Positions 1 through 11,319 are shown, counted from the first letter of the stretch. The stretch: DNA of 22,641 bases from Cudoniella acicularis (GCA_013054445.1 JAAMPI010000938.1:1-22641), one strand, 5' to 3'. The notes: generated by a model not told the origin, from the letters alone. Made by a program: numbers and translations.

Positions 1-227
1 CGAGCGTTAGAACTAAGAGATGTAAAGCTGGAAACGTTTCGACTAGTATAGATCCAGTTTGCCTCGCAACAGAAAGCATGCATTCAGCAGGGGAAATCAT
101 AAAGTAGAGCTCTCAAGAAACCCTTCCATGTTATCTCAAATAAACATTCTAAAATCATTTATAAACAATATCCCTCGTTCCATCCCTTGATTCCTCCTCC
201 TGCGGCAGGTGGAAATCTAGTTGTTTT

Positions 228-2392
228 TCAATGGCTACTATAGGCATACTCTGTGTCTACTTCCGACCCCTGTAGATCCTCCTTCCTAACGCTATCAAAA
301 TCGGTCAGAGGCTTCTCTTCATCGCCAGTCTTGGTATGCTCCTCCGAGATAAATGCTTGAGTCACATCACGGTCCTGAAGCCCATGGTCAAGTGAACCCG
401 AGAGCCCGAAACGAACTTTCCGGACACTAACCAACTCAAGAACGCCGGTCCCGGCAAGAAATCCCCTAAGCCACGCTATCCAGCCGCCTTCCTTCTTGTT
501 CTTCCGTCTCAAAAGACCGAGCGCGGTTTCTCGCGGGAGACTTTGGCTAGTCTGTGCCATCCCATCCCCCGGATACCTCGAGATCAGATCAATCTCAGGA
601 AATTTGCTTGATTTCGGTGCTCTGCCACCGAAAAAGCATGCCAAGAACAAAAAGATCATCGCCCACAAACATAGGGAAAAGGCGATTGAAGCATACACGG
701 TAAGCACCCAGGGTTCGGCAATGGCCCTGTAATATACCGTGGCGATGGTCGCATTGGTTTTTAAATCCGCTGGAAGATGGTCATCTCCCATGCCGTAATG
801 GATCGCCGTCGTCGAGAACTGGAACGGTATAGCGAGGAAATTGTATAGGATCTCAAGCGGGGGTCCCTGGTCACCTGGATATAGACTCTTATATAACCTA
901 AGACCCCATCCTAGGCCATACTGAATGCCGTAGGTAGATGCTGTATTGATCCAGTTCGGGTTGGAGGCATTGACCGAGTGAGATATAGGCGCGAGAACTT
1001 TAGAGATTGCGAGGCTCAACTCATTCGCTGGGACTTCAGTAACCTGAGGCGAAGATAGATACTCCATGGACAAGATGGAAAAATTCGTCCCACTGTATGC
1101 CACAGTGGCATAGCGTTTGCTGACTGTCATGACGGTAATTTGGTCGAGTTGGTCCTGCCAGGATGTGTTGTTGAAACAAGATCCAGTATTCCATATTTCT
1201 TGGGGACAGACACTCCACCCTTTGAGTACATGCGTGTTAGCAATTAGGTTCTTTAAATTGCCTCATGATTCTGAGCCACTCTCCTTTCTGACAGCGCCCT
1301 TGTAGTTTCATTGCTATGAATACTCACCTGCTACGAGATTTGACCCGTCGTTAGCCAGGCAGATATACAGCCCTTCCCCCTCTGTTTGTCCGTAAGCTGC
1401 ACAGTCGGTTGCAGTGTTGTAGCTCCATCCCTGGGGAGCGGGATAGAACTCCATTTGGTAGCCGGGAGCATTGTGGATGAGGACTGCTGTTTTGCCGTCC
1501 CAATCATGGCCATTGAAAAGGAAATCCGAGTCGTCCTGGTCCTTCACAATTGCCGCGCCACCGGGAAGAAAAAAGGATGAACAACTAGAACCACTACATG
1601 AGATTGGCTGGATAGCCAGTGAGAATCTGTTGTCGGAGAGAAGACTGTAACAGAATGTCATGTAGTAAAAGTTGATGACATCTGAGGGGATGGCGGAGTC
1701 GAGCAGACTGCTGAGGCTCAGTTCTTCGGTGACTGGGGCGAGGCCGGCATATACGGCAGTCTGCTGGTTGTCTGTGGAAGTGTAGATATTCTTGTAGTCA
1801 ACATTACCTACACAATGATTAACAATCCTGGAATAGTATATGGGATGGACCCAATTCCACCTACTGGTGAGAATGATTCCGAGCACCCAAGCTAGTCCCA
1901 TGAATGAGAGTCTTGTGGCAAATTTTAGTGATGATCACGTAAAAGATTCACCATTAAATGACCGTACCTTTTAAAGCACCAAAGCAGATGCCACCCAGGA
2001 CGCGGAAGTAATATCAGTGAAGCTACGCCTAGCGGTGGCGTGGCTCTGCTTAGAGCAAGGAAAGAGGCAAGAGGTATTCCAGGTTTTCCGGTTTTTCTTT
2101 GCATCGAAGCCAGGGCCCATCGCAGAGCCTCGAGAGTACTGCCAACCTGATGCCATAGCAGGAAAGTGGAGACATGCGCAAAGATGTTGACAGTCAGGAC
2201 GGTATGGCCAGGTGAGAGCAAAAGAGGTCCGGGAGGTGGGTCTTCATTGATAAGCACTGTCCTAACGTAGAAGTATGACCCAAGGGAGACAGCAAGAGCG
2301 ATGATGGCAGAGAGCCATGAAAACTTTCGCGATTTCAAGTTGCTCTTGAAATAGGCTGAGCGAGCATTCCTAGGTTCTGCTTCATGATCCAT
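228..2392 (-). CDS. Uncharacterised fungal membrane glycoprotein, three exons, 666 aa
   Basis: Joined exons are 2392-1968, 1911-1328 and 1219-228; the phases fit and the sum is 667 codons with the TGA-type stop. Intron 1 starts GTACGG; intron 2 starts GTGAGT and has a TGCTAAC branch site. The ATG at 2392 opens a short cytosolic tail, then a membrane segment (about residues 27-44), a second hydrophobic stretch, a basic segment with the phrase FLALSRATPPLGV, and a third hydrophobic stretch created across intron 1 (SFMGLAWVLGIIL). A long Cys-containing, presumably extracellular domain follows, with N-glycosylation sequons such as NNTS. One strong membrane helix (about 507-532) precedes a charged 130-residue cytosolic tail. 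I recognise the plan of a widespread fungal family of unknown function but cannot name a function. The plus-strand gene at 18113 has the same plan. Exon 3 start is well supported because it restores Cys-rich, in-frame coding sequence. A further unseen intron near 1800-1860 cannot be excluded. Confidence 0.85.
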
Positions 2393-3458
2393 GTTCTAGA
2401 AGACTTATTGCGAGGGGCACTAAAGCCTCGAAAAAGGCTTAGTCTTTGGGTGAACGAAGAAGTGCAGAAAGAATAAAGCAGAGTCTCTCTCAAAAGATAC
2501 CAGTGATAAACACTAGTAAGGTGAAGGACTTTGGGTCCCCCCAAATTGTTGGTTGAGAATCAAACCCCAGCAGAGAAGCTTGATGAGTGAGCTGCGTTGC
2601 TGGCTCTCAGCCCTGTGGGACCAAAAAGTGGCACTGGAATCGGGTATATATGGGCAAAAGCAATTTAATAATGTAACGGACCTAGCTGTCTTCTCCGATT
2701 GGATTATCGTCTTTCCTCGTGCATGGAGAAACCAGACTATGTCATCCAGCAGGTCAACTCCATGTCTCACCCTAGCCCAGCGGGAGCTAGGCACTTGCCA
2801 TCAGCATGTTTCAGGCACTACGGCGGGCGTCAATATCTTTGTTCATGAGCCGTTACTTGGCCTTATGTTTATCATCAATATCGCAGATACTTGTTATCCT
2901 GGGCTGAATAATCTCTGACCACTCATGCTGGAGGATCCTATCCATCCCGAGTCGCCTATTCCTTTCAAATCAAATACCCAAAACTTTGCTGATTTCGGTT
3001 CGGTAAGTAGTCGTGGAGGTTTGCTTCGGGGATTTTGCAGGCCGAATTCTCGGCGACCTCTGACCACGCGGCAGGAATAATAGTCAACTGCCAGAGGCTT
3101 ATATCATGATTGGTTATAAATAACTCTCTGCGGCGCCGAGCTGAGAAGATATCAAATTAATTCTGTCAAATCCCAGCGTGGCACTTCCGAAGTGGCTTGC
3201 AGAAATATTGATTTGTCATCGTGTACCACCCACCAAGGTCTTATAAAGCCTCTCTCTCCCGAGCAGGCTGTCATAATTTTTGGCACATTTTGAGAAAAGA
3301 ATTAGTCTTAGCCTTGTATCAGAAATGACCTCTTTCATAGTAACATCAATTTCTCGAAACGAGTAAGGCAAACAGATCGTCGATCCTGTGCAGCCAGTAA
3401 ACCTCCAAACATGCTCAGGAGGCTCTCGGAAGGTCACTCAGCCCTCGGCTTAACAGCT
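2393..3458. other. Intergenic, 1.07 kb, no supported gene
   Basis: This stretch holds the promoter of the membrane protein starting at 2392 and the 3' flank of the CFEM gene ending at 3459. Open frames here (for example 2553-2918 plus and 3216-3437 minus) lack recognisable domains, convincing splice sites or coding-like composition. I see no RNA gene or mobile element. Confidence 0.5.
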
Positions 3459-4214
3459 TCACACATAGAATAGAACTAGCTGAATACCCAAAGCGACCAC
3501 CATCCTAGATAGAATTCCTGCACTTTCCTGTGCTCCACTTCCCTGACTGGCTTTGGTGTATGTAGGCGACGCAGCCGTGGCGGTGGATCCGACCGATCCT
3601 GGTGAGGGTGAGGGTGAGCCCGTTGCTGTGATCAATGCATTTGACCCAGACACGCCAGAGGAATCCTGGGTCTGCGCCAGCCCTCCGCCCAGGACAACAG
3701 TGGAAGAGTTGGCTAGCACAGTAAGAGGAGTGTTGAAAGTCACGCCGCTATGGAATATACAGTCAGAATATCGCCATTTCTCAGGGAACTTTGATAAATA
3801 GGCTTACATTCCCGAACAAAGGCCAGATACGCTGCTATACGCGCCTATCGTTTGAGGCAAAAGTCAGATCCGGTTGAATTGATTAGGGAGTAGACGTATC
3901 TTAGAGCTTGGGGGATACAAAAAAGTGAGAGACTTACTCACCAACTCATCTGCAGGGCAGAGAGCTGCTGCACACGAAGCGAGGCCTTGTACGAAGGCGG
4001 TGTTCTGACAGGCGCAACTCAACTCTGGAAGGACGCTGAGTGTTTTACAGGCGGCGATACCTGGAACTGTCGACAACGTCGAGCACTGGTCCTGTTTTCA
4101 TCTTGTCAGAGCTAACGAACGAAAAGCAAGAAGGATAAGATGTACGGCGCATGAGGGAATCCCGGGGAGATTCTGGCCCGCAACGGAAAAGGCGAAGAGT
4201 AAAGCAAACCACAT
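3459..4214 (-). CDS. CFEM-domain GPI-anchored surface protein, four exons, 182 aa
   Basis: Exons are 4214-4146, 4091-3938, 3844-3808 and 3747-3459 (549 nt in total, in frame). Introns are 54, 93 and 60 nt; the second has a perfect GTAAGT donor and all have CTGAC branch sites. An apparent signal peptide (MWFALLFAFSVAG) leads into a CFEM domain with all eight cysteines at residues 22, 26, 38, 49, 51, 63, 68 and 84, including the typical PSCA and CACQNTAF segments. A Ser/Thr/Pro/Gly-rich stalk (SPSPSPG) and a C-terminal hydrophobic tail after a small-residue region indicate GPI anchoring. CFEM proteins sit in the fungal cell wall or membrane; some bind haem and shuttle iron, others act in host interaction. 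Glu46 stands three residues before the CxC pair, where the haem-binding members carry Asp. The 37-nt exon 3 supplies the eighth cysteine, which makes this splice model compelling. Confidence 0.93.
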
Positions 4215-5029
4215 ATTTAATTTCTGGTGTAAACACCTTGTACTCTGGTTCAGCTTAGGTCGATAGTCGTGTGAGGAATTAAAAATTTGAGCCGGATACT
4301 ATTTGAGAACCGGTCGAGGTTAGGGCAGAGCATTTTATATCGCATCTACCGTCTGAGACAGCTCACTGCGGAGACCTCTCCGAAGAGACAAATCACCCCA
4401 GTTGCCGGTAGACAGTGATTCGTCAAATGAACAGGAAACAAAGTATTTCCAGCTTATCAATTAACCAGGCCTCAGGTTGTGGCTTCAGCGACGATGCCGG
4501 TATGTGTCCAGTTTCCCGGTGACGTGTCTGGTAGCTGCAAATTCAAGCGCTTTCCAAGAAGGCGGGCGAGAACAGTGCGATCAGGCAACCCCTTGTATGG
4601 GCTGTACGGCTGCATACCCCCACCGCACGCCGCTGCAAGCCTGCATATTGGACAGCCAGTCACTCGGGAGCCAATTCGAAGGGGTGTGCAGCCGAATTAT
4701 AGGCCATTGAAGTTTCTGGGACTTTCTCTTGGTCTCAGAGGTGCGTTGAAATCCCCACTGGCCCCAGAGCCTCATTCAAATTTGCAGCCTTTCTCTCTGG
4801 CTCACCCAAGTTATCGTCGATTCCTCCCGAACAGACTAAACTGCAACTTTCGTCATCCTGTAATCAGACGAGACAGTCAGAAGAGTTAAATATTAGGCGA
4901 CCAAACGGTGAAATGTGGTTTGATGTGCCAAGCGAGCAAAAGGAGATGGGCTTGAAATTTAAAGGAATTTGTGACCTTTTCAGTCCCAATTTACAAGTTG
5001 CAAATCCGCTCATACATCACCGTCTATAG
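4215..5029. other. Intergenic, 0.8 kb, no supported gene
   Basis: This is the upstream region of the CFEM gene and the 3' flank of the MFS gene. Overlapping open frames at 4472-4889 occur on both strands, but none has a domain, a signal peptide or conserved-looking motifs, so I do not call a gene. No repeats or RNA genes were seen. Confidence 0.5.
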
Positions 5030-7120
5030 TTATTTCGGCAACTTCTTTTCTCGCACAAAACATGAGCAGAAAATTGCGCCGATGCTGACTCCAAAGCTCA
5101 TCAAAAACGCGTCCCGTACCGAATTTTCATAAGCTCTCCTGACCACATCCTGCGTAGACGCTGGTAGTGTGCTTACGAAGTCTAAGCTTTCTCGAATGTC
5201 AACCAGTAGTTGCGCATTGCTACCTCCGGGGAGAGCGGTTCTAAGTTCGATGCCGAGACGCTGCTGAATGACCATTGACGAGAGTGAGATTCCAAGGAGA
5301 GAGCCAAAAGACCGGAACAGATATGAGCAGGCGATGACGATGGCTTGGTCACCTGAGTCGGCATTTGAAACTTTTCTCTTTTGTCAGCAACCAGATTTTA
5401 AGGGTAATGAATATCTAAGAAGAAAGATAAAAGAAAACATACTCAATGCAATTAAAGCACAATTCACAACAACGCTGCTCATAAAACTGCCAGTCACTAA
5501 ACCAACCCATAAAACCCAAATCCGGCCCCGAACCAAGAGAGTACATAAAATAATCCCACCGACACCTAGAGTCAACGCAATATCTGAAATTAGTGTGAGA
5601 CTAAAGTAGCGCCCCGATTTTTTCATCACGTATCCTGCGAAGAGGCTCCCGATAACGCCACCAATCGCGCCGGGAATTAGAACCAGTCCAAGGTGCGTTG
5701 CGGAATATGCTTCTGCAGCCTGGAGATATAATGGAACCGCGAACGTGGCACTCAGCCATCCGGCAAAGCAGAAAAAATTCCCAAGCAGACTGGGCCACAG
5801 CCTACCGTCCAGGACAACTTGCACAGGCGCAAAAGGCTCTAGTGCTATTTTGGCTTCCACGAAGGCGAATCCGAGAAAAAGTACTGGCGCAAGAGACAGG
5901 CAAGTTATTGTTTTTGGCGATATCCAAGACTCGTTACTACCGCTTTCAATCCCAAATATAAGCACAAAGATCGCGACGAGCAGTGAAAGGCTTCCTGAAT
6001 AGTCCACGCGAGCGAGTTTGTGTTGCTAACATGCGACGGTGATTGAAGGATGAGGGGCAGTTTTAAGAAATACGGCTATGACCAAAGCCGCCAGAGTGGC
6101 AATCGGAACTTGGATGAGGAAAGACCTAAGAAGTATTTAGTAAATCAAATCTGTTCACTCTCCAAGGAACCAAAACTGACCATCTCCAGCCAACCGTATC
6201 AGCCAAAAGACCACCCAATGGTGCGCCGGTACTCGAACCTAGTGCTCCAACTAAATTCACATATCCTTGCCATGTGCCTCTTTCTCTCAACGTCGCAACG
6301 TCAGACAAGATTATAGACAGCATTGTTGACAAACCACCACCTCCAATTCCAGCCACGGCTCGTGCCACAACCAGCTCGTTGATATTGCGAGATAAACCAC
6401 AACATAGACTTCCAAGGCCAAAAATGATGTATGCGCAGAGAAGCATAGGTTTGCGACCAAAGATGTCGCTAAGTTTTCCATAGAAGGGTTGGAAGCAGCA
6501 AATGGTTAAGAGGTAGCTATCCACATGGTTAGCTTGAGTTTTTACTGCCTGACTTCTTTGTTTTGCATCAGACTGAAAAGGAATGCATCTTCTAATCTCC
6601 AAATTCTCATGTCTTAGACTCTTGAACTATAAAAATTTCATGAAAAGACTTTGTACGTTTAAATAAAGAGGATGCTTGGGATACAGAAATATTTTTCTGG
6701 ATCAAGGGAAGTGTTCTATCTAACTTACGCTGTCGCAATCCATGAAGTACTATTGAGTGCATGCAATTCACTCCCAATAATTCCGTAACTGCTTGCTACT
6801 AAAGTCTGATCCAGGGTGCTCATAAAAATTGCCAAAGCCAGTGCTGGAGATACCATGAGCAAATTTCGTCGTAACGCTGGGTCAGTTAGATCGGAAGCTT
6901 CAACTTGCCCGCGTTCTTCAGGTCTAGGGCCTTCTCCTCCAAAATTGCTGTCGATGGTCGCGTCGAGATTTCCACATCTGGGGCTCGACCGGGTTGTGTG
7001 ATGGATTTTGATATTCATGGTAGATGATATCTGGGTTCCATGAATTCCAGCTTGACTGTGGGCCGTTGCAGGGGGGTTGATTTCGCCTAGAGACACTTCG
7101 GTGACTCCATGTGACACCAT
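5030..7120 (-). CDS. MFS transporter, DHA2/VBA type (14 TM), with an in-frame TAG
   Basis: Exons are 7120-6729, 6516-6181, 6125-5443 and 5370-5030; introns are 212, 55 and 72 nt, with branch sites such as TACTAAAT and GCTGAC. The reading gives 583 codons. An 85-residue cytosolic N terminus precedes TM1 with LDQT (103-106), the drug:H+ antiporter-2 signature; motif A, GKLSDIFGRKP, follows TM2 (about 144-154); GWRWSFLIQVP matches TM6 of the family; C-terminal SYLFRSFGSLLGISLS is also typical. Relatives move basic amino acids into the vacuole (yeast Vba proteins) or export toxic compounds, so the substrate is open. Codon 276 (6028-6026) is TAG, in the loop between TM6 and TM7 just before KLARVDYSGS, where related proteins usually have Trp. 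A 48-nt in-phase intron (6073-6026, GTATTT...TTAG) would remove it and leave 567 aa, but it lacks a good branch site and would delete conserved-looking residues. So the gene is either recently disrupted or oddly spliced. Confidence 0.85.
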
Positions 7121-8424
7121 TGCTGTACGTTACGGTGTTAAAAAATTTGAGCGGAATAATAGATGCAAAGATAAGTCGGTGTGAAGAGTCTGAAAATATT
7201 AGCTTCGAAATAGAACAATTCATCAAACAGAAAGAGGAATGGCCAAAAATATAACCTTATTATTTCCCATTTCTCGCATCCCTTCCCAAAATTGTCTCCA
7301 CAAATCGGAATCACGATGATGGAGTTAATATCCAAGGAGCCATGGGACTGCGGAGAGGTGGAGCTTGACCTGGCTTCTCCGCGAGGGGTCATGATTGGAT
7401 CAGTCACGCCTCCTACCCGCGTGCAACTGCGCATGTTTTTTCTCCAGGTCAATGTTTAAACCAACCGGAAAAGACTCCTCCAGGCGTCTGGATGGACATT
7501 CCGGATGCGGAAAACATTAAAACACGTAATGATGGCCCGGAGGATGGATTTCGCAGCCCATGCATCCTTTCATGTTCGCTTCCCAAAAATCAAGGCTGTT
7601 CCCCTGCCATTCAGGCGTCAGCGTCTTTTTGAATCTTTTAAACTCACACCTTTCGAACCCACCAGTAACACTTCCCGAGCAAGCTCTTTGGGGGACGTCT
7701 TAAACACGGGCGTTCATTGGTGGAGACAGGCTCGGTTGGGACTTGCAACTTCAACACCTAATGGATGCGCAACGCGAAAGAAAGCCTCGACTCGACACCC
7801 CTCTTTAGAAGCTTCATGAAATGTACTGCATACAAGCTCCTTCTCGATAAAAACGCTCCTCTGTCTCCGCCCCTGGATCTGTACTTGCACCCGATAAAAA
7901 TTGCAACAGGCAACATACTGGAGGATCTGGAAAGCCTGGACAGGCCCCAAAAGCATTTTCAGGAGACGCGTTCGTCGACTAGCATCCCGAGAATCGGTCC
8001 GCCCAAGGCAAAAGAAACAGGATCCTCGAAGTTCAATCCACGGTCCAAGGAAATTCTTGCAATAATGAAGGTGGGCGGGCTATTGTTGGAGCTGTGAAAT
8101 TAAATCGTGATGATGTAAGCGATACTGGGTGGCAGCCGGCTGCTGGCCAATCATTGCGCGTGTCGCACCATAGTAAGCACCTGAGGACAACGTTTTTTCT
8201 TTTAGCGACATCCAAATCTCTAACTTTCATTCCATTATTAATTCCACCTCAAAAAGGTGCCAACATACTCTCACATTAGATTCTCTCAATTAACACACCG
8301 AACCCAATTAACTCTGCTTCCAACTCCCATCCACAACACAATACCACATCGAGTCGCCGTTCCACCCTTGAGAGACCTGGGAGACAAATGGTACCAGACT
8401 TCACAAAGAGGTCCGGTTTCAAAC
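7121..8424. other. Intergenic, 1.3 kb, no supported gene
   Basis: This region lies upstream of the MFS start (7120) and beyond the 3' end of the DUF3716 gene. Plus-strand open frames at 7505-7819 and 7765-8097 have no recognisable domain or splice structure. It contains one clear inverted repeat, listed separately. Confidence 0.5.
7350..7382. promoter_or_regulatory. Inverted repeat GCGGAGA...TCTCCGC upstream of the MFS gene
   Basis: Perfect 7-bp arms at 7350-7356 and 7376-7382 enclose a smaller AGGT...ACCT inverted pair. It lies about 230-260 bp upstream of the MFS start codon. Fungal Zn2Cys6 regulators bind inverted CGG/CCG triplets, but the spacing here is longer than usual, so a binding-site role is a guess. 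Confidence 0.25.
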
Positions 8425-9143
8425 TCACTTCCGCACCAGCCAACTGCTCTTGCCTCTGCCACTACCCCCGACCCAGTAGGCTGTCTTGCCGCGCACGTAA
8501 AAATTCTTGCCAGCGGCTGGTCCGTACATTCCGGCATCGCCTCCAATTGGCATCCATTCTCCATCCCCATCGCCTTTTTCTCCCTCCCTTTCTTCTTCCT
8601 CGTTGACCTCTTCGTCATCCTTCTCGTCACTTTCTTTCTTCTCCTCATTCTCGTTATCGTCCGACTTCTCCTTGTCGTGGCCATTGTCGCCCGCTCTGTT
8701 ATCGCCACTTTGTTTCATCGGATTCTTCCCAAAAAAGCTACACTTCTCCGGGTGATCGCCGTAGCGGCAGTTCGCGCATCCTCCCCGAAAGAAGGCCTCT
8801 CCAGACGCCTTGAAAGCAACTATGCAGTTAGGGAATCTGCCGTTGCCTTTGCTGCAGGAGTCACACTTTTGGACCTGCAAATCTCCCACTATATATGTGA
8901 GAGCCGCCTCGTTATATGAAGGGCGGTCGCTTCCAACCGGTGTACTTCGAATTTTCTTGGCAACCACCAGTGCAAGATCTCTTTGTCGCGGTAGTGCCGC
9001 CAATTCTCGTGCCACTGGTGTGGTTGCACGTGACACAATGTCCCTCGAGTCCTGGAGGTCGAGAGCGAAGTTCTAATATCTCTGTTATCGCGGAATATTC
9101 AACGGAGATCAGTCAAAAGGGTACTTACGGCTTGTTGGCTCAT
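8425..9143 (-). CDS. DUF3716-family protein with acidic tail, two exons, 220 aa
   Basis: Exon 1 (9143-9129) encodes only MSQQA; a 56-nt intron with GTAAGT donor and ATTAG acceptor follows; exon 2 is 9072-8425. An in-frame stop lies upstream of the ATG. Exon 2 opens with NFALDLQDSRDIVSRA and reaches the recognisable core KCDSCSKGNGRFPNC...GGCANCRYG....CSFF, a six-cysteine pattern that matches the fungal DUF3716 domain of unknown function and looks like a zinc-binding fold. After it comes a roughly 50-residue stretch almost wholly of Glu, Asp, Lys and Gly (coded by 8560-8700), then a Gly/Trp-rich end. The long plus-strand frames over this locus are antisense shadows of the acidic stretch. The last codons overlap a GTGAGT sequence (about 8428), so an extra 3' intron and a longer C terminus are possible. 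Function unknown; nuclear or nucleic-acid-related roles are only inferred from the cysteine and acidic composition. Confidence 0.8.
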
Positions 9144-9265
9144 CGTCACCCTCTTCCTTTCGCCTTCTTCCCTTCGACGCAATTCTTCCGATCTTCAGTC
9201 TCCTCAGTGGGTGACGGCAAGGTGTTGGTTGCTCCTGGTTCAGGGGGTCGCAAGATTCAAGCGAA

Positions 9266-9266
9266 N
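9266..9266. other. Undetermined base (N)
   Basis: A single N within the upstream region of the DUF3716 gene marks a base the assembly could not resolve. It matters because several single-base frameshifts elsewhere in the window might also be sequencing errors. Confidence 0.99.
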
Positions 9267-10028
9267 ACCAATTGGTGTACCGAGGGTTGTAAGGACTTCG
9301 AGTTATCTGTGTCGCTTGCCGCAAGCGAAATCAATCTGTCCTGTGGAATCTCGGAGGAGACGCGTCTCGAGAAAGCTTCAATATTCCTATGCACGGGCCC
9401 CTCGCTTAGCTATTCGCGGATGTGGGTCCACATCCTCAATGTTCTATTAAGTTTCATTGTGTTCAGGATATGAAATTTCAGATTTGTGCTGTTTTGTCCT
9501 AGCCAAGAAAGAACTGTTCAAGAAAACCAACTCGTTGATATTGTTTCATCTGAGAACCACATTCTCTGCTACTTCTAAGATTTTTTACTCCCAATACACT
9601 TCAAGAACCTATCAAAGCGGAGAAAACTAAGTAACGAATTAGGAACGCCTGTTTATAGACACACACAGAAAATTGGTCAATTGATTGCATGTTTCCTTAT
9701 TATTGAAAGACATTTCTTGTAGTTCCTTGTGTCTTGGTGTGTCTGCTTTAATTTCGTGATGATAGAAGTGCGCTGTAGAGTGGTCATTATATAGTCATAC
9801 TATGCATGTCCTTAGAAGTGAAAAATTCAAGGGAGCTTGATCTACATCAGTATAAAAATAGACAGATTCTTGTATTAACTGAAAATTTGATGAAAGATAG
9901 GAGAAGAGCGACTATTAAATCCTTGAATGTATGAGTTTCCCTAGGCGTGGTGATTTGTTTGCATTTTCGTTGTGTGTTGTCGTATTTGATTGCGTCATTT
10001 GGTTTCCCACTTTAATTGTTTTGTTAAA

Positions 10029-10166
10029 TGCAAATCAAACGAAAAGCTGTAATCATAAAGGAATTTTATTTAATAATTCTCTCAAATCCGAAGAACATCC
10101 ATTCGTAATAGCTTCTCAGCAGCCGAAACCTGTGAAAACTCAAAAATAGTACAATTATTCTCCTAG
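10029..10166 (+). repeat. Dispersed repeat, copy A
   Basis: This stretch matches 17005-17144 in the same orientation. Both begin TGCAAATCAAACGAAA and both carry CTTCTCAG.AGCC.AAACCTGTG. In the best block (10077-10134 against 17051-17108) I count 49 of 58 identical positions by hand, and most differences are transitions. Similarity fades abruptly on both sides. No terminal repeats, target-site duplication or transposase is visible, so it may be a fragment of a larger element. The central frame stays open in both copies (NNSLKSEEHPFVIASQQPKP here). Confidence 0.75.
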
Positions 10167-10333
10167 GAGCTTGACAAGACTGAACTAGGGCGCTGGACTG
10201 ACACAATCATATCCACAGGTAAGGGACATGGGAATGACTTCAAATGCGTCGGAAAGTACGAACGTTACATAAGAAAAACTGGATTTGTGGGTGTTCAGGT
10301 CCACGTATTTCATTAGCCAATTAGCCCCTGGCC

Positions 10334-10355
10334 CGCTAATAGACCGCTAATAGAC
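10334..10355. repeat. Tandem duplication of an 11-bp unit
   Basis: The unit CGCTAATAGAC occurs twice head to tail. It is a trivial tandem duplication in gene-free sequence. Confidence 0.8.
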
Positions 10356-11319
10356 GTCTTCGAAAACTGGGAATTGTGTATCGACAGCTCTTTTCGGTTG
10401 GACTTCAAGCACTTTCCCTGGCAGCTTTAACTAAGTTGAACATACCACGACTGAGTATTGAGATGATGTGAAAGAGGAGATTCGGAATAGAGAGCTCCGT
10501 GCGGAGACGAAAATGTAAGTCGTAAATTCAAGTAGCCAAATCCACACCGACATAAAGTGTAGACTAGTTGAGCATGGAAGGAAGCTGTATCTTTAGGCTT
10601 TGGGCTAGGTGCTAGAGCAGACAGAGAAGCCAGAAGATTGCGGGTTGCCACGATAGACAACAAACCCTTTTCTCTAACAGAGGTATACTTGAAGATCGGC
10701 TGAACTTGGGCCTTTAAGTGCAGGACAGGAATAAATACACTTGAGAATAAATTGCAATGTATAGGTTTGGGTTATCAATGTGTTTCTTGGGATTTGGGGT
10801 GGATTGGTATTGTTGAAGCGCGAGCTGAATGGTGATAATGAAGAGTTCTGAGGTTTTGGAGATGTTGATTTAGAGTAATTTTGATATATTACATTTGGCT
10901 TAGCACTGATCAAAACATCGTAAAATTTATAGAGTCTTTCCCGGCAGTAGCCACCCTGCCACTGACCATAGCCTTCACCAAGCAAAATCATACAAATATG
11001 TGCTAACACCGAGTATCAAATCTACACGCGGGTAACCGGGTGCGGCGGAAAGAGTCTCGGGTACAGAGTGCGAGATCCCCGAGAAAACACAAGTAAAGCT
11101 CGATATATTTTACGACAAATACCTAAAGTACCACTCTATAAATTTGAAACTCCGAGAATGCGGACGAGAATTGATATGTAATAATAATTATTATAGTATA
11201 AGTAATTACACCCCTTTTTCTCAAGACAAAAAACGGAAGCCAATAACTATTAAACTACAGTCGCATTTGAAGTGTTCGGAATTCCCAGCTTATCAAGTAG
11301 CATTTCAGGGATTTGCCGT

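Larger units (their letters stand above)
9144..11319. other. AT-rich gene-free region, 2.2 kb
   Basis: I see no supportable gene here. The region holds an undetermined base at 9266, copy A of a dispersed repeat (10029-10166), a small tandem duplication (10334-10355) and AT-rich palindromic sequence near 11180-11200. Open frames at 10427-10663 and 10674-11009 (minus) have skewed, non-protein-like composition. Confidence 0.5.

Noticed and set aside
2553..2918. Plus-strand open frame of 121 aa upstream of the left membrane protein
   Set aside because: No motif or splice support, and a minus-strand frame of similar quality overlaps it; most likely promoter sequence.
3600..3620. Three GGTGAG units in a row
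   Set aside because: They simply encode SPSPSP on the minus strand in the stalk of the CFEM protein.
4479..4889. Plus-strand open frame of 136 aa, with an overlapping minus-strand frame
   Set aside because: Arg/Pro/Ser-rich with no recognisable domain, no intron signals and competing frames on both strands.
7765..8097. Plus-strand open frame of 110 aa
   Set aside because: Begins acceptably but shows no domain, and a neighbouring frame overlaps it; not enough for a gene call.
8257..8919. Long plus-strand open frame (220 aa) rich in Leu, Val, Phe and Ser
   Set aside because: It is antisense to the acidic tail and cysteine core of the DUF3716 gene; the hydrophobic composition is what the complement of Glu/Asp/Lys codons gives.
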